A stretch of 64,000 nt of DNA, taken from positions 248,001-312,000 of the forward strand of contig JAHHIE010000002.1 in assembly GCA_019358945.1 (NCBI GenBank). Reading direction: 5' to 3'. Below are positions 27,379-38,002 of this stretch, in pieces. How positions within the stretch are numbered: the first letter of the stretch is position 1; each line of letters starts with the position of its first letter. The DNA is from Stenomitos rutilans HA7619-LM2 (GTDB taxonomy: Bacteria > Cyanobacteriota > Cyanobacteriia > Leptolyngbyales > Leptolyngbyaceae). Both the position numbers and the translations under genes were made by a program. The notes below the pieces were generated by a model. The model worked only from the letters and a program-made list of their open reading frames with translations. It made no database searches and was not told the DNA's origin.

Positions 27379-28014
27379 GTGTCTGTTGGTATCCTCGGCA
27401 CAAAGCTCGGCATGACCCAGGTGTTTGACGAAACGGGGAAAGCTATCCCTGTTACCGTGATTCAAGCGGGGCCATGCACTGTCACGCAAGTGAAAACAGC
27501 CCAGACAGACGGGTACTCCGCTATCCAGGTTGGATACGGTGACGTGTCTCAAAAGGCGCTGACGAAACCAGAGTTGGGCCACCTTGCTAAGTCTGGTGCG
27601 TCTCCTGTGCGACACCTGCATGAATATCGCCTCGATCGCTCCAGTGAATTTGAACTAGGCCAACAGCTTACAGCGGATACCTTTGAAGTTGGTCAGGTTG
27701 TTGATGTCATCGGCACAAGTATTGGTCGTGGTTTTGCCGGTTATCAGAAGCGTCACAACTTTAGGCGTGGACCGATGGCACACGGTTCCAAAAACCATCG
27801 CGCGCCTGGTTCTACTGGTGCAGGAACCACACCTGGTCGTGTGTACCCTGGCAAGCGGATGGCAGGACGTTTGGGCGGCGGACAAGTGACCATTCGGAAG
27901 TTAACGGTCGTGCGAGTTGATGCTGAGCGAAATCTGTTGCTTATCAAAGGTGCAGTTCCTGGTAAGCCCGGTGCACTGGTGAATATCGTCCCTGCAACGC
28001 TGGTTGGCCGCTAG
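27379..28014 (+). CDS. rplC: 50S ribosomal protein L3
   Basis: L3 helps initiate 50S assembly and lies near the peptidyl-transferase centre. The 211-residue protein has [20 protein letters not shown] at the N-terminus and the internal loop signature [20 protein letters not shown] (about residues 128-147). The start is GTG. It opens the superoperon here; rpsJ, which precedes L3 in enterobacteria, is absent, as is normal in cyanobacteria where it sits with tufA. Confidence 0.97.
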   Translation: MSVGILGTKLGMTQVFDETGKAIPVTVIQAGPCTVTQVKTAQTDGYSAIQVGYGDVSQKALTKPELGHLAKSGASPVRHLHEYRLDRSSEFELGQQLTADTFEVGQVVDVIGTSIGRGFAGYQKRHNFRRGPMAHGSKNHRAPGSTGAGTTPGRVYPGKRMAGRLGGGQVTIRKLTVVRVDAERNLLLIKGAVPGKPGALVNIVPATLVGR

Positions 28015-28070
28015 TCGTGCCGTGTATCACAGATGCATCGCGACATTGAATGAGAGACAAGGGTAAGACT

Positions 28071-28703
28071 ATGGTTGATTGCGTCGTTAAAGATTGGCAA
28101 GGGCAGGAAGTAGGCACGGCTTCTCTGGATTTAAAAGTGGCAAGTGAAGCAAATGCGACTCACATTGTTCATCGTGCGTTGACTCGCCAACTGGCAAATA
28201 TACGTCAGGGGACAGCATCTACCAAAACGCGAGCAGAAGTGAGCGGTGGTGGTCGGAAGCCTTGGCGTCAAAAAGGTACTGGACGTGCTCGTGCGGGATC
28301 TAACCGATCGCCCCTCTGGCGTGGTGGTGGTGTCATCTTTGGGCCTAAGCCAAGAGACTACACGATCAAGATGAACCGTAAAGAGCGCCGACTAGCACTT
28401 CGTACTGCAATTCAAAGCCGGGTTGAAGACTTGGTAGTGGTACAAGATTTTGCAGAGCAGTTGCCCCGTCCCAAAACTAAGGAAGTGGCGAAGGCTTTGG
28501 CAGGCTGGGGAGTTGAGCCGAGAGCTAAAGTGTTGCTGATTGTCGCCGAACGAAACGAAAACGTTTATTTGTCGGCTCGCAACATTGAGAATTTGCGGGT
28601 GATTTCTGCCAGCAACTTGAATGTGTTTGATCTGCTGGCCGCCGATCGCATCGTGGCAACGGCATCCGCGTTGACCAAAATTCAGGAGGTCTACAATGAC
28701 TGA
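28071..28703 (+). CDS. rplD: 50S ribosomal protein L4
   Basis: A 23S rRNA-binding early assembly protein that lines the exit tunnel. The extended tunnel loop is visible as [20 protein letters not shown] (about residues 59-78). I start at the ATG at 28071 ([15 protein letters not shown]), giving 210 residues; a frame from 28050 adds seven unlikely residues. Its end overlaps the start of rplW by eight bases, so translation is coupled. Confidence 0.96.
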   Translation: MVDCVVKDWQGQEVGTASLDLKVASEANATHIVHRALTRQLANIRQGTASTKTRAEVSGGGRKPWRQKGTGRARAGSNRSPLWRGGGVIFGPKPRDYTIKMNRKERRLALRTAIQSRVEDLVVVQDFAEQLPRPKTKEVAKALAGWGVEPRAKVLLIVAERNENVYLSARNIENLRVISASNLNVFDLLAADRIVATASALTKIQEVYND

Positions 28704-28998
28704 CTATAATGCTGGTGCTCTCGCCGATCTCGTGCGTCGCCCAATTGTGACCGAAAAAGCAACGCTCTTACTGGAGAACAACCAGTACACCTTTGAAGTC
28801 GATCCTCGCGCCAAAAAGCCAGAAATCAAGGCCGCGATCGAAACGCTGTTTGAGGTCAAAGTAGTGAATGTCAGCACTCAAAACCCTCCTCGTAAGGCGC
28901 GACGGGTGGGTAAGTTTGCGGGTCATCGTCCCCAATACAAGCGAGCTGTCGTCACGCTAGCAGTCGGAGACTCGATCACGCTGTTCCCAGAAGTTTGA
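28696..28998 (+). CDS. rplW: 50S ribosomal protein L23
   Basis: L23 sits at the tunnel exit and is the docking site for trigger factor and SRP. The 100-residue protein shows [20 protein letters not shown] and the typical [12 protein letters not shown]-like basic loop (here [12 protein letters not shown]). GGAGG within the end of rplD provides its ribosome-binding site. Confidence 0.96.
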   Translation: MTDYNAGALADLVRRPIVTEKATLLLENNQYTFEVDPRAKKPEIKAAIETLFEVKVVNVSTQNPPRKARRVGKFAGHRPQYKRAVVTLAVGDSITLFPEV

Positions 28999-29071
28999 CG
29001 TATTGCCAGTACATAGCGCTTAGACCCTCAAGCCTGACCTTCAAAATCGCAAACCCCCAAGAGCTTAACGT

Positions 29072-29935
29072 ATGGGCATCCGTATTTATCGACCAATGAC
29101 CCCTGGGACTCGTACCCGCACAGTCTCTGCCTTTTCTGAAGTCACTAAGAGTGAGCCAGAGAAGTCTCTAACGCACTCACGGCATCGTCCCAAAGGGCGC
29201 AACAACCGGGGGGTTGTCACGTGCCGCCATCGGGGCGGTGGGCACAAACGCCTCTATCGCGTCATCGACTTTAAGCGCGACAAGCATAATGTTCCTGCCA
29301 AAGTGGTTGCGATCGAATATGACCCCAACCGGAATGCGCGGATTGCCCTAGTTTTCTATCAGGACGGCGAAAAGCGGTACATCCTTCATCCAGCCAATTT
29401 ACCTGTTGGCACCATTATCCAATCTGGCCCCGACTCGCCTTTTGAAGTGGGTAACGCAATGCCGCTGGGCAACGTGCCGTTGGGTACGCTGGTTCACAAT
29501 GTTGAACTGGTGCCTGGAAAAGGTGGACAGATTGTGCGAGCAGCGGGTGCTAGCGCTCAGGTCGCAGCTAAAGAAGGAAACTTTGTCACGCTCAAGCTCC
29601 CGTCCGGTGAGGTGCGTCTCATTCGGCGAGAATGCTACGCCACGATCGGGTCGGTAGGCAATGCCGATATTCGCAACACAAGCTTTGGCAAGGCGGGTCG
29701 TAAGCGCTGGAAGGGCCGTCGCCCAGAGGTGAGAGGCAGCGTGATGAACCCGGTGGATCATCCTCACGGTGGAGGTGAAGGTCGGGCACCGATCGGTCGG
29801 TCAGGCCCTGTCACCCCCTGGGGTAAACCCGCATTGGGCTACAAAACTCGCAAGAAGAAGAAGCTGAGCAACGCCCTGATTGTGCGTCGTCGCCGGAAGT
29901 CTTCTAAGCGAGGCAGAGGCGGACGAGATTCATAA
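29072..29935 (+). CDS. rplB: 50S ribosomal protein L2
   Basis: A core 50S protein required for subunit joining and peptidyl-transferase activity. The 287-residue sequence has the N-terminal [34 protein letters not shown], and near the C-terminus [15 protein letters not shown], which contains the conserved functional His. It ends in a very basic tail. Confidence 0.97.
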   Translation: MGIRIYRPMTPGTRTRTVSAFSEVTKSEPEKSLTHSRHRPKGRNNRGVVTCRHRGGGHKRLYRVIDFKRDKHNVPAKVVAIEYDPNRNARIALVFYQDGEKRYILHPANLPVGTIIQSGPDSPFEVGNAMPLGNVPLGTLVHNVELVPGKGGQIVRAAGASAQVAAKEGNFVTLKLPSGEVRLIRRECYATIGSVGNADIRNTSFGKAGRKRWKGRRPEVRGSVMNPVDHPHGGGEGRAPIGRSGPVTPWGKPALGYKTRKKKKLSNALIVRRRRKSSKRGRGGRDS

Positions 29936-29957
29936 ATGATTGACGGGAGGTAAAAGG

Positions 29958-30236
29958 ATGGCTCGCTCACTGAAGAAAGGTCCGTTTGTTGCCGATCATT
30001 TGCTCAGCAAGATCGAAGCACTCAACGTCAAAGGCGATAAGCAAGTGGTCAAAACGTGGTCTCGCGCATCGACCATTTTGCCGCAGATGATTGGTCACAC
30101 GATCGCGGTGCACAACGGACGACAGCACGTGCCGGTCTACGTCACCGAGCAGATGGTTGGACATAAGCTGGGTGAGTTTGCACCCACCCGAACGTTCCGC
30201 AGTCATGCGGGTGGCGACAAAAAAGCGCGTCGATAA
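29958..30236 (+). CDS. rpsS: 30S ribosomal protein S19
   Basis: S19 binds 16S rRNA in the 30S head with S13. From the ATG at 29958 the protein has 92 residues, starting [16 protein letters not shown] and containing [26 protein letters not shown] about eight bases upstream decides this start over the frame from 29940. Confidence 0.96.
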   Translation: MARSLKKGPFVADHLLSKIEALNVKGDKQVVKTWSRASTILPQMIGHTIAVHNGRQHVPVYVTEQMVGHKLGEFAPTRTFRSHAGGDKKARR

Positions 30237-30277
30237 ATTGGGCGATTGACAAATCGCTTTTGTTAAAGGAAAACCGT

Positions 30278-30637
30278 ATGGCTATTGACACCACCAATGA
30301 AGTTAAGGCGATCGCTCGATACGTTCGCATGTCTCCTCACAAAGTTCGGCGCGTGCTGGATCAAATTCGAGGGCGTTCCTATCGAGAAGCCCTCATTATC
30401 CTAGAGTTCATGCCCTATCGCGCGTGTGAGCCTGTGCTCAAAGTGCTGCGCTCAGCCGCCGCCAACGCCGAACACAACGCAGGGCTGAGCCGAGCCGAAT
30501 TGCTGGTCAGCCAAGCCTTTGCCGACCAGGGTCCTTCCTTAAAGCGGTTTCGCCCAAGAGCGCAAGGTCGGGCTTATCAAATTCGGAAGCCTACCTGCCA
30601 CATCACCATTACGGTGGCTCCTGGTGCTGCTGAATAA
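30278..30637 (+). CDS. rplV: 50S ribosomal protein L22
   Basis: A tunnel-wall protein whose beta-hairpin reaches into the exit channel; mutations there give macrolide resistance in other bacteria. The 119-residue sequence has [20 protein letters not shown] and the hairpin region [20 protein letters not shown]. The ATG at 30278 follows AAAGGA; the frame from 30260 would add six residues. Confidence 0.96.
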   Translation: MAIDTTNEVKAIARYVRMSPHKVRRVLDQIRGRSYREALIILEFMPYRACEPVLKVLRSAAANAEHNAGLSRAELLVSQAFADQGPSLKRFRPRAQGRAYQIRKPTCHITITVAPGAAE

Positions 30638-30716
30638 GTCAATCAGACTGTATGGCGCTTGACCGCTGCTTAGAGCCACTCTTGATACCCTACTGCTTTT
30701 ACTAGAGGACGCATTC

Positions 30717-31448
30717 GTGGGACAGAAAATTCATCCAACTGGGTTCCGCCTGGGCATCACCCAAGAGCACCGTTCTCGGTGGTTTGGTGACCATAAGCGA
30801 TATCCTGAACTGCTGCAAGAAGACTACAAGATCCGCCGCTTTGTTGAGAAAAACCTTAGCAGCGCAGGCATTTCGTCAGTCCGCATTGAGCGTAAGGCAG
30901 ATCAAATCGATCTCGAAGTGCAAACAGCTCGTCCGGGTGTTGTGGTTGGTCGAGGCGGTACAGGGATTGAGTCTTTGCGCGCTAGCTTGCAGGACGTGCT
31001 GGGCGGGGGCGATCGTCAAATTCGGATCAACGTTGTTGAAGTCGCACGAGTCGATGCAGATGCGGCACTCATCGGGGAATACATTGCTCAGCAGCTAGAG
31101 CGGCGGGTTTCCTTCCGACGGGTTGTACGGCAGGCCATTCAACGCGCACAACGAGCGGGGATTGAAGGTATCAAGGTACAGGTGAGCGGACGCTTGAACG
31201 GAGCTGAAATTGCCAGACCCGAATGGACACGGGAAGGGCGGGTTCCCCTGCACACGTTGCGGGCTGATATCGATTACGCCTACTGCACAGCTCAGACCAT
31301 TTACGGCACGCTGGGTATTAAAGTCTGGATCTTCAAAGGCGAAATCATTCCTGGGCAAGAGCCAGAGCCTGCGCCCACCAATAACCAACCACGTCGCCGT
31401 CAGCAGCGTCGCCGTCAGCAGTTTGAAGATCGATCGAATGAAGGATAG
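30717..31448 (+). CDS. rpsC: 30S ribosomal protein S3
   Basis: S3 forms part of the mRNA entry channel helicase. The 243-residue protein begins at GTG with [20 protein letters not shown] and has the KH domain [15 protein letters not shown] (about residues 77-91). The C-terminal tail (about 222-243) is Gln/Arg-rich and partly encoded by two tandem copies of a 15-base unit at 31392-31421, a small lineage-specific extension. Confidence 0.96.
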   Translation: MGQKIHPTGFRLGITQEHRSRWFGDHKRYPELLQEDYKIRRFVEKNLSSAGISSVRIERKADQIDLEVQTARPGVVVGRGGTGIESLRASLQDVLGGGDRQIRINVVEVARVDADAALIGEYIAQQLERRVSFRRVVRQAIQRAQRAGIEGIKVQVSGRLNGAEIARPEWTREGRVPLHTLRADIDYAYCTAQTIYGTLGIKVWIFKGEIIPGQEPEPAPTNNQPRRRQQRRRQQFEDRSNEG

Positions 31449-31459
31449 AGAATAAGTGA

Positions 31460-31495
31460 TGAGTTTTGAGTTAAAGCTTTTCAACTCAAAACTCA
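31460..31495. repeat. Perfect 13-bp inverted repeat in the rpsC-rplP spacer
   Basis: TGAGTTTTGAGTT (31460-31472) and AACTCAAAACTCA (31483-31495) are exact reverse complements around a ten-base loop. Further ACTCAAA copies follow to 31503. It belongs to the same TTTTGAG repeat family found inside the glycosyltransferase and amidase genes, and would form an RNA hairpin within the polycistronic message. Confidence 0.85.
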
Positions 31496-31518
31496 AAACT
31501 CAACAAAGGTACTGAGTC

Positions 31519-31938
31519 ATGTTAAGTCCAAGAAGAACAAAATTTCGGAAGCAGCAGCGCGGACGGATGAGCGGGTTGGCAACTCGTGGCAACGAACTTA
31601 ACTTCGGTGAGTTTGGGTTGCAAGCACAAGAGCCATCCTGGATTACGTCTCGTCAGATCGAGGCCAGTCGTCGTGCAATGACCCGCTACATTCGTCGTGG
31701 CGGCAAGATCTGGATTCGGATCTTCCCTGATAAGCCGATCACAATGCGACCTGCTGAAACCCGTATGGGTTCGGGTAAAGGTGCTCCCGAATTTTGGGTG
31801 GCTGTTGTGAAGCCAGGTCGAATTATGTTTGAAATCACAGGTGTACCTGAAGCAACGGCTAGAGAAGCTATGCGGCTTGCCTCGTTCAAACTGCCGATTA
31901 AAACGAAATTTGTTACCCGTGCAACGGAGGAGTCCTAA
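31519..31938 (+). CDS. rplP: 50S ribosomal protein L16
   Basis: L16 helps position tRNA in the A site. The 139-residue sequence has [35 protein letters not shown]-like [20 protein letters not shown] and [20 protein letters not shown]. It is the first gene after the TTTTGAG hairpin spacer. Confidence 0.96.
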   Translation: MLSPRRTKFRKQQRGRMSGLATRGNELNFGEFGLQAQEPSWITSRQIEASRRAMTRYIRRGGKIWIRIFPDKPITMRPAETRMGSGKGAPEFWVAVVKPGRIMFEITGVPEATAREAMRLASFKLPIKTKFVTRATEES

Positions 31939-31941
31939 GTC

Positions 31942-32157
31942 ATGCCTCTTCCCAAAATGAGCGAGATCCGCGACCTCAGTGATCAAGAACTGGAAACGCA
32001 AATCGTCGCTGCGAAACGTGAACTCTTTGATCTCCGCTTTCAAAAAGGCACCCGCCAACTGGATAAATCCCATCGGTTTAAGCACACTCGCCATCGGCTT
32101 GCTCAGTTGCTCACGCTTGAGCGCGAACGGCAGTTAGCTTTAAAGGATGAAGGCTAA
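31942..32157 (+). CDS. rpmC: 50S ribosomal protein L29
   Basis: A small two-helix protein at the tunnel exit beside L23. The 71-residue sequence has KMSEIRDLSDQELETQIVAA and the end RHRLAQLLTLERERQLALK. It starts three bases after rplP. Its last codons and stop are written in AAAGGATGAAGGCTAAAGG repeat-like DNA that continues into the spacer, so the C-terminus may have been shaped by a repeat. Confidence 0.93.
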   Translation: MPLPKMSEIRDLSDQELETQIVAAKRELFDLRFQKGTRQLDKSHRFKHTRHRLAQLLTLERERQLALKDEG

Positions 32158-32256
32158 AGGCTAAGGGCTAAACGGTTGGCGATCACTAGCACCCCACTGT
32201 TGCTCGACTCCGCTAAAACTTTAATCCTTCATCGTTTATCCTTTATCCTTTCCCCG
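32138..32256. repeat. Opposed short repeats in the rpmC-rpsQ spacer
   Basis: AAAGGATGAAGGCTAAAGGC (32140-32160) faces AATCCTTCATCGTTTATCC (32222-32241), giving imperfect complementarity across the spacer. The same opposed pair type is found inside the glycosyltransferase gene at 4575-4665. Confidence 0.65.
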
Positions 32257-32266
32257 GAGTTATCCA

Positions 32267-32518
32267 ATGGCTGCAAAAGAGAGAATTGGTTTGGTCGTTA
32301 GCGACAAAATGGAAAAAACGATCGTGGTGGCCGTTGAAAGTCGTTCTGCGCATCCGAAATACGGCAAGATTGTGGCCCGAACCAAGCGTTATAAGGCACA
32401 CGACGAAGAGAACAAGTGCCGTGTGGGCGATCGCGTCCGCATTCAGGAAACGAGACCACTGAGCGCCACAAAGCGCTGGGTCGTGACTGACGTTCTTACT
32501 ACAGCGACTCAAGCATAG
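32267..32518 (+). CDS. rpsQ: 30S ribosomal protein S17
   Basis: A primary 16S rRNA-binding protein. The 83-residue OB-fold sequence has [20 protein letters not shown] and [20 protein letters not shown] followed by [16 protein letters not shown] precedes the ATG. Confidence 0.96.
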   Translation: MAAKERIGLVVSDKMEKTIVVAVESRSAHPKYGKIVARTKRYKAHDEENKCRVGDRVRIQETRPLSATKRWVVTDVLTTATQA

Positions 32519-32530
32519 TCGGAGGAACCC

Positions 32531-32899
32531 ATGATCCAACAAGAGTCTTACCTGAATGTGGCAGATAACAGCGGTGCGCGTAAGCTCATGTGCATTCGTG
32601 TGATTGGTGGTGGCAACCGTCGCTATGGCGGTGTCGGCGACATCATCATCGCTGTCGTCAAAGATGCCATCCCCAACATGGCGGTCAAAAAGTCGGATGT
32701 GGTACGCGCCGTGATTGTGCGCACTCGCAAAGGGCTTCGCCGTGATAGTGGTATGAGCATTCGCTTTGACGATAACGCAGCCGTACTCATTAACAACGAT
32801 GGCAACCCCAGAGGGACTCGCGTCTTTGGCCCGGTTGCCCGTGAGCTACGAGACAAAAATTTCACTAAGATCGTCTCCCTCGCACCGGAGGTTCTGTAA
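32531..32899 (+). CDS. rplN: 50S ribosomal protein L14
   Basis: L14 lies at the subunit interface and contacts 16S helix 14. The 122-residue protein has [20 protein letters not shown] and the classic [20 protein letters not shown] end. Its TAA stop shares one base with the ATG of rplX. Confidence 0.97.
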   Translation: MIQQESYLNVADNSGARKLMCIRVIGGGNRRYGGVGDIIIAVVKDAIPNMAVKKSDVVRAVIVRTRKGLRRDSGMSIRFDDNAAVLINNDGNPRGTRVFGPVARELRDKNFTKIVSLAPEVL

Positions 32900-33246
32900 T
32901 GGCAAAGACTGATTCAACCCCCACTCGCTACAAACTGCACGTCAAGAAAGGCGATACCGTCCAGGTTATTGCGGGTAGTGACAAAGGCAAAGTAGGCGAA
33001 GTGCTGCAAACGCTGCCCAAGACAAGCAAAATTGTAGTTAAGGGTGTGAACATTCGCACAAAGCACGTTAAGCCGCAGCAAGAAGGCGAATCGGGGCAAA
33101 TTGTTACCAGTGAGGCTCCCATTCACAGCTCAAATGTGATGCTTTATTCCGAGAAGCAAAAGGTTGCCAGTCGTGTCTGCTACACCTTTGACGCGGACGG
33201 TCGCAAAGTGCGTATGCTCAAAAAAACGGGTGAAACGATCGACTAA
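32899..33246 (+). CDS. rplX: 50S ribosomal protein L24
   Basis: An assembly-initiator protein with a KOW motif. The 115-residue sequence shows [39 protein letters not shown] and a KTGETID end. The one-base overlap with rplN indicates translational coupling. Confidence 0.96.
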   Translation: MAKTDSTPTRYKLHVKKGDTVQVIAGSDKGKVGEVLQTLPKTSKIVVKGVNIRTKHVKPQQEGESGQIVTSEAPIHSSNVMLYSEKQKVASRVCYTFDADGRKVRMLKKTGETID

Positions 33247-33265
33247 TTTTAAGTTGTTAGCGATT

Positions 33266-33352
33266 GGTTGTTAGTTTTTAGAACGAGAAAGCCCATTACT
33301 TCTAGCTTTACCCACTTGAAACTTACTTCTAGAACACTAACAACTAACAACC
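33266..33352. repeat. Inverted repeat of GTTGTTAG units in the rplX-rplE spacer
   Basis: GGTTGTTAGTTTTTAG (33266-33281) is complementary at 15 of 16 positions to CTAACAACTAACAACC (33337-33352). The intervening 55 bases are A/T-rich, so a long hairpin can form in the mRNA between rplX and rplE. Confidence 0.8.
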
Positions 33353-33412
33353 AACAGCCAAACACTATTTATTTCCCTGACCAAGACCAGGGGCAATGAA
33401 GGAACGACCACT

Positions 33413-33958
33413 ATGGCAGAACGACTCAAGACCCACTATCAAGAAAAAATTGTTCCAAAACTCATGGAGCAATTTAGCTACACCAATATCCATCAGGTAC
33501 CCAAGGTAATCAAAGTAACGGTCAACCGAGGGATGGGTGAAGCCGCCCAGAATGCGAAGGCTCTCGAAGCATCCCTGGCAGAAATCAGTCTTATCACTGG
33601 GCAAAAGCCTGTAGTCACAAGAGCGAAGAAGGCGATCGCAGGGTTCAAAATCCGTCAGGGGATGCCCGTTGGCATCATGGTAACGCTGCGCGCTGGACGC
33701 ATGTACTCGTTTCTCGATCGTCTCATCAATTTAACCCTGCCACGCATTCGAGATTTTCGTGGGATCAGCCCCAAAAGTTTTGACGGACGGGGAAATTACA
33801 CACTGGGCTTGCGCGAACAGCTCATCTTTCCAGAAGTTGAATACGACAGCGTTGACCAAGTCCGTGGTATGGACATTTCCATCATCACAACGGCAAACAC
33901 CGATGAGGAGGGTCGCGCCTTGCTGAAAGAACTGGGCATGCCCTTCCGGGATAACTAA
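33413..33958 (+). CDS. rplE: 50S ribosomal protein L5
   Basis: L5 binds 5S rRNA and contacts P-site tRNA. The 181-residue sequence has [20 protein letters not shown], the motif [40 protein letters not shown] and [20 protein letters not shown]. It follows the repeat-filled 166-bp spacer. Confidence 0.97.
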   Translation: MAERLKTHYQEKIVPKLMEQFSYTNIHQVPKVIKVTVNRGMGEAAQNAKALEASLAEISLITGQKPVVTRAKKAIAGFKIRQGMPVGIMVTLRAGRMYSFLDRLINLTLPRIRDFRGISPKSFDGRGNYTLGLREQLIFPEVEYDSVDQVRGMDISIITTANTDEEGRALLKELGMPFRDN

Positions 33959-33981
33959 GGCAGCTTTATCAAGGGAAAACT

Positions 33982-34383
33982 ATGGCGGCACACGACACTA
34001 TTTCAGACATGCTGACGCGGATTCGGAACGCAAACCTCGCGCGTCATCAAACGACCGAGGTTCCATCCACAAAAATGACCCGCAGCATTGCCAAGGTTTT
34101 GAAGGATGAAGGCTTCATTGCTGACTTTGCCGAAGCTGGCGAGGGCGTTAAGCGGAATTTGGTCATTGCGCTGAAGTACAAAGGTAAGGGCAAGCGACCC
34201 ATCATCACCACGTTGCGGCGCGTCAGCAAACCAGGCTTTCGGGTTTATTCCAATCGACGAGAACTGCCTCGTGTTCTGGGTGGTATCGGCATTGCGATTA
34301 TTTCCACCTCAAGTGGCATTATGACCGATCGCGAAGCACGCCGAACCGGGCTGGGTGGTGAAGTGCTGTGCTACATCTGGTAA
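33982..34383 (+). CDS. rpsH: 30S ribosomal protein S8
   Basis: S8 binds the central 16S domain and in other bacteria represses its own operon. The 133-residue protein has [20 protein letters not shown] and the C-terminal [20 protein letters not shown] signature. Autoregulation is known elsewhere; no S8-like operator was identified here. Confidence 0.96.
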   Translation: MAAHDTISDMLTRIRNANLARHQTTEVPSTKMTRSIAKVLKDEGFIADFAEAGEGVKRNLVIALKYKGKGKRPIITTLRRVSKPGFRVYSNRRELPRVLGGIGIAIISTSSGIMTDREARRTGLGGEVLCYIW

Positions 34384-34385
34384 GC

Positions 34386-34430
34386 CAGTTGTCAGTCTTT
34401 GGCAATTAGTTTTTAGAAAACTAACAACTG
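34386..34430. repeat. Hairpin in the rpsH-rplF spacer
   Basis: TTAGTTTT (34406-34413) pairs perfectly with AAAACTAA (34417-34424), and the outer CAGTTGT (34386-34392) pairs with ACAACTG (34424-34430). It belongs to the same GTTGTTAG repeat type as the spacer before rplE. Confidence 0.7.
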
Positions 34431-34452
34431 TTTTAAGTAGGAGTAGTCAGGT

Positions 34453-34992
34453 ATGTCTCGTATTGGCAAACGCCCCATTGATATTCCCGGTAAAGTGACC
34501 ATAGCCATTGATGGTCAGGCTGTGACGGTAAAAGGCCCCAAAGGTGAGCTTTCTAGAGTGCTGCCTAGTGAGGTGGCGATCGTTCAGGAAGGTGAAACTA
34601 TCCTGGTGACTCGCCAGGATGAGTCCCGTGCAGCGCGCCAACGTCATGGTCTTTGCCGGACGCTCGTTGCAAACATGGTTGAAGGCGTCTCTCAAGGGTT
34701 TCAACGCCGTCTGGAGATCCAGGGCGTTGGATATCGTGCTCAGGTGCAGGGGCGGAATTTAGTCTTGAACGTCGGCTACAGCAAGCCCGTTGAGCTAGAA
34801 CCTCCGACGGGCATTCAAGTAGCAGTAGAAAACAACACAAACGTGGTTGTTAGCGGTATTGATAAAGAAGTTGTGGGCAACACGGCTGCTCGCATTCGAG
34901 CGGTTCGACCACCAGAACCCTACAAGGGCAAAGGCATTCGCTATGCCGGTGAAGCGGTAAGACGCAAAGTTGGTAAGGCAGGGAAGAAGTAA
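34453..34992 (+). CDS. rplF: 50S ribosomal protein L6
   Basis: L6 lies at the factor-binding region near the sarcin-ricin loop. The 179-residue protein has [20 protein letters not shown], the repeat-fold sequence [20 protein letters not shown], and the end [27 protein letters not shown] precedes the ATG. Confidence 0.97.
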   Translation: MSRIGKRPIDIPGKVTIAIDGQAVTVKGPKGELSRVLPSEVAIVQEGETILVTRQDESRAARQRHGLCRTLVANMVEGVSQGFQRRLEIQGVGYRAQVQGRNLVLNVGYSKPVELEPPTGIQVAVENNTNVVVSGIDKEVVGNTAARIRAVRPPEPYKGKGIRYAGEAVRRKVGKAGKK

Positions 34993-34994
34993 TT

Positions 34995-35357
34995 ATGAAA
35001 CTAACTCGTAAAGAATCAACGCGTCGTCGCCACAGTCGAGTCCGCCGCCGTGTCACAGGCACCGCCGAGCGTCCTCGTTTGGCGGTCTTTCGTTCCAATC
35101 AGCATATTTATGCTCAAGTCATTGACGACACGTTGCAACACACGCTGGCATCAGCGTCTACGCTTGATCCAGACTTAAAAACGTCGCTTGATTCTGGATC
35201 GAACTGTGATGCTTCGAGTGAGGTCGGTAAGCTTGTGGCTCAACGATTGATTGCTAAAGGCATTCAGCAAGTTGTCTTCGATCGTGGTGGTAGCCTTTAT
35301 CATGGCCGAGTCAAAGCATTGGCGGATGCGGCTCGTGAAGCAGGACTAATTTTCTAA
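34995..35357 (+). CDS. rplR: 50S ribosomal protein L18
   Basis: A 5S rRNA-binding protein of the central protuberance. The 120-residue sequence has [38 protein letters not shown] and the end [20 protein letters not shown]. It starts two bases after rplF. Confidence 0.96.
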   Translation: MKLTRKESTRRRHSRVRRRVTGTAERPRLAVFRSNQHIYAQVIDDTLQHTLASASTLDPDLKTSLDSGSNCDASSEVGKLVAQRLIAKGIQQVVFDRGGSLYHGRVKALADAAREAGLIF

Positions 35358-35463
35358 GTTGTCAGCTAGCAGCCGTCAGTCGTCAGTGGACAAGCTGATT
35401 GCTGGTAGCTGAGCGCTGATTGCCTCACCGAATAGCATTTGAAACAATTGAGGTTAAGCAGTT

Positions 35464-35985
35464 ATGGCAAAGGGTCGTAAAACTCCTAAGAGTCGCGAAA
35501 AAGAAACAGATTGGCAGGAGCGTGTCGTTCAAATTCGTCGTGTTACCAAAGTGGTGAAGGGCGGGAAGAAGCTAAGCTTCCGGGCGATCGTGGTCGTTGG
35601 CAACGAGCGCGGCCAAGTTGGTGTCGGGGTCGGTAAGGCCAGCGATGTCATCGGAGCCGTGAAAAAGGGGGTCGCTGATGGCAAAAAGCACCTAGTTGAC
35701 GTTCCCCTGACCAAAGCGAACTCGATTCCCCATCCTGCTAACGGAACCGGGGGCGGTGCCAAAATTATGATGCGTCCAGCCGCCCCCGGTACTGGTGTAA
35801 TTGCTGGGGGCGCAGTTCGCACCGTTTTAGAACTCGCAGGTGTTCGCAATGTGCTGGCTAAGCAGCTTGGTTCTGGGAACCCGCTCAATAACGCACGAGC
35901 GACGGTAAATGCACTTGAAACGCTGCGTACGTTCGCTGATGTTGCAGAAGAACGTGGCATCCCGGTTGAAAACCTTTACGCATAA
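35464..35985 (+). CDS. rpsE: 30S ribosomal protein S5
   Basis: S5 acts in decoding accuracy and the mRNA helicase. The 173-residue protein has [40 protein letters not shown] and [20 protein letters not shown]. The 106-bp spacer before it contains CAGTCGTCAGT and CTGGTAGCTGAGCGCTGATT repeats. Confidence 0.96.
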   Translation: MAKGRKTPKSREKETDWQERVVQIRRVTKVVKGGKKLSFRAIVVVGNERGQVGVGVGKASDVIGAVKKGVADGKKHLVDVPLTKANSIPHPANGTGGGAKIMMRPAAPGTGVIAGGAVRTVLELAGVRNVLAKQLGSGNPLNNARATVNALETLRTFADVAEERGIPVENLYA

Positions 35986-36048
35986 ACAGCTTTTGGTTGT
36001 TCGTTTTCAGTAATCAACGTTCAGATCAAAAACCAACAGCTTATAGCC

Positions 36049-36082
36049 AACAACTGGATTAAGTAACAACAACTGGATTAAG
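36049..36082. repeat. Direct repeat of a 15-base unit ahead of rplO
   Basis: AACAACTGGATTAAG occurs at 36049-36063 and again, exactly, at 36068-36082, ending three bases before the rplO start codon. The repeat lies over the region where a ribosome-binding site would be expected, and no strong Shine-Dalgarno is visible. Confidence 0.75.
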
Positions 36083-36085
36083 ACG

Positions 36086-36547
36086 ATGAGACTTGATGAT
36101 ATTGCGCCACAAGATGGCTCTAAAAAGCGCTCTCGCCGGGTTGGGCGAGGCATTGCAGCAGGTCAAGGAGCAAGCTGTGGGTTTGGGATGCGTGGTCAAA
36201 AGTCACGGTCAGGACGACCCACTCGTCCTGGCTTTGAAGGTGGACAAATTCCTTTGTACCGCCGCCTACCCAAGTTGAAGCAATTTCCGCTTGTTAACCG
36301 CGCGAATTACACCATCATCAATGTTGGAGCGCTATCCACTCTGCCTGCTAAAACCGAGGTGACGCTCAGTTCCCTTATCGAAACGGGTATTGTCACCAGT
36401 GATGACGGGCCTTTGAAGCTGCTAGGCGATGGGGAAGTTACAGTGCCCCTGACCGTGCATGCTGCTGCTTTTAGTGCCTCTGCTCGCGCTAAGATTGAAG
36501 CAGTCAAAGGAACGTGCGTGTTGCTAGGTGCCGATTCAGCTTCTTGA
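36086..36547 (+). CDS. rplO: 50S ribosomal protein L15
   Basis: A late-assembly 50S protein. The 153-residue sequence has [40 protein letters not shown]-like [18 protein letters not shown], and [19 protein letters not shown]. It follows rpsE directly; rpmD (L30) is absent between them, as is usual in cyanobacteria. Confidence 0.96.
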   Translation: MRLDDIAPQDGSKKRSRRVGRGIAAGQGASCGFGMRGQKSRSGRPTRPGFEGGQIPLYRRLPKLKQFPLVNRANYTIINVGALSTLPAKTEVTLSSLIETGIVTSDDGPLKLLGDGEVTVPLTVHAAAFSASARAKIEAVKGTCVLLGADSAS

Positions 36548-36694
36548 TTCGGCTGAACCAGTGCCAAGTTAAATTCACGCAAGCCTATAGTCATGTCGGT
36601 TAGCTACTTTTGCTCCGAGGCTAGCTCCCAAGAGCCTCATAACACAACAAACTAGCTCTGTGCTTGAACGACTTACACGTAGAGGAACGGCTTC

Positions 36695-38002
36695 ATGGAT
36701 AGTAGTCGAGATCGAACACCAAGTGCTCAGGAAACGTTTGCTCAAATGGCTCAGGCTGCGGGTCTAAGAGGTCGTATTCTCCTGACGATCGGCATGCTCA
36801 TCCTGATTCGTCTGGGCATGTTTCTGCCTCTACCAGGGATTGACAGAGCTGCATTTGGTCAAAGTATTCAAAACAGCCCTCTCATTGGGTTCTTAAATGT
36901 CTTTTCTGGCGGCGGTATTGCTGCTCTGGGTATTTTTGCACTCGGTATTCTACCCTATATCAACGCCTCAATTATTTTGCAGCTTTTAACGTCTGCGTTG
37001 CCATCACTCGAAAACTTGCAAAAGAACGAGGGTGAAGCAGGTCGTCGCAAGATTTCGCAAATTACTCGGTATGTTTCCCTTGGATGGGCGATCGTGCAAA
37101 GCATCGGGATCGCAGTTTGGGTACGTCCCTATGCCGCTAACTGGGGGCCACTCTTTATCGTTCAAACCGTACTGGCTCTCACAGCAGGCTCCATGTTCGT
37201 TATGTGGGTCGGCGAACTGATTACTGAGCGTGGTATTGGCAATGGTGCATCCTTACTAATTTTTGTCAACATTGTTTCCAGCTTGCCAACGTCTGTCGGT
37301 CAAACGTTGGAATTGGCACAGAGTGGCGATCGCAGCGTGGTCAGTGGCGTGGTGATGCTATTGGTCGTCTTCCTCGTCATGATTGTTGGCATTGTCTTTG
37401 TTCAGGAGGGGAGCCGTCGCATACCAATTATTTCGGCGCGTCGGCAGGTTGGGCGGCGCACCTACATGGAGCGCAACAGTTACCTACCGCTACGGCTCAA
37501 TCAAGGCGGCGTCATGCCCATCATTTTTGCATCGGCAGTACTGGTATTACCGATCACGCTGGCTCAGTTTACAAAAAACGATATTGCCATTCAGGTTGCT
37601 AATTACCTGAGTCCCAACGGCAGTGCGCCTTGGGTTCATGCGGGTCTTTACCTACTGTTAATCCTGTTCTTTAGCTACTTCTATGCGTCCCTGGTCGTTA
37701 ACCCTGTAGATATGTCTCAAAACTTGAAGAAGATGGGAGCCAGCATTCCAGGTATTCGTCCAGGCAAAGCAACCAGCGATTACATTGAGCGTGTCCTGAA
37801 CCGCCTCACGTTCTTGGGAGCTATCTTCTTGGGTTTGGTAGCGATCGTACCAACAGCAGTAGAAGGAGCAACGAATGTACGAACGTTTCAAGGTATTGGA
37901 GCGACCTCGCTGCTTATTTTGGTTGGCGTTGCGATCGATACCGCCAAACAGGTACAAACCTATGTGATATCCCAACGCTATGAAGGGATGGTGAAACAGT
38001 AG
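36695..38002 (+). CDS. secY: Preprotein translocase subunit SecY
   Basis: The channel-forming subunit of the Sec translocon in plasma and thylakoid membranes. The 435-residue protein has ten predicted transmembrane helices, the plug-region phrase [34 protein letters not shown], the cytoplasmic loop [20 protein letters not shown] and the late loop [20 protein letters not shown]. Its stop shares a base with the adk start (TAGTG), coupling the two. Confidence 0.97.
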   Translation: MDSSRDRTPSAQETFAQMAQAAGLRGRILLTIGMLILIRLGMFLPLPGIDRAAFGQSIQNSPLIGFLNVFSGGGIAALGIFALGILPYINASIILQLLTSALPSLENLQKNEGEAGRRKISQITRYVSLGWAIVQSIGIAVWVRPYAANWGPLFIVQTVLALTAGSMFVMWVGELITERGIGNGASLLIFVNIVSSLPTSVGQTLELAQSGDRSVVSGVVMLLVVFLVMIVGIVFVQEGSRRIPIISARRQVGRRTYMERNSYLPLRLNQGGVMPIIFASAVLVLPITLAQFTKNDIAIQVANYLSPNGSAPWVHAGLYLLLILFFSYFYASLVVNPVDMSQNLKKMGASIPGIRPGKATSDYIERVLNRLTFLGAIFLGLVAIVPTAVEGATNVRTFQGIGATSLLILVGVAIDTAKQVQTYVISQRYEGMVKQ

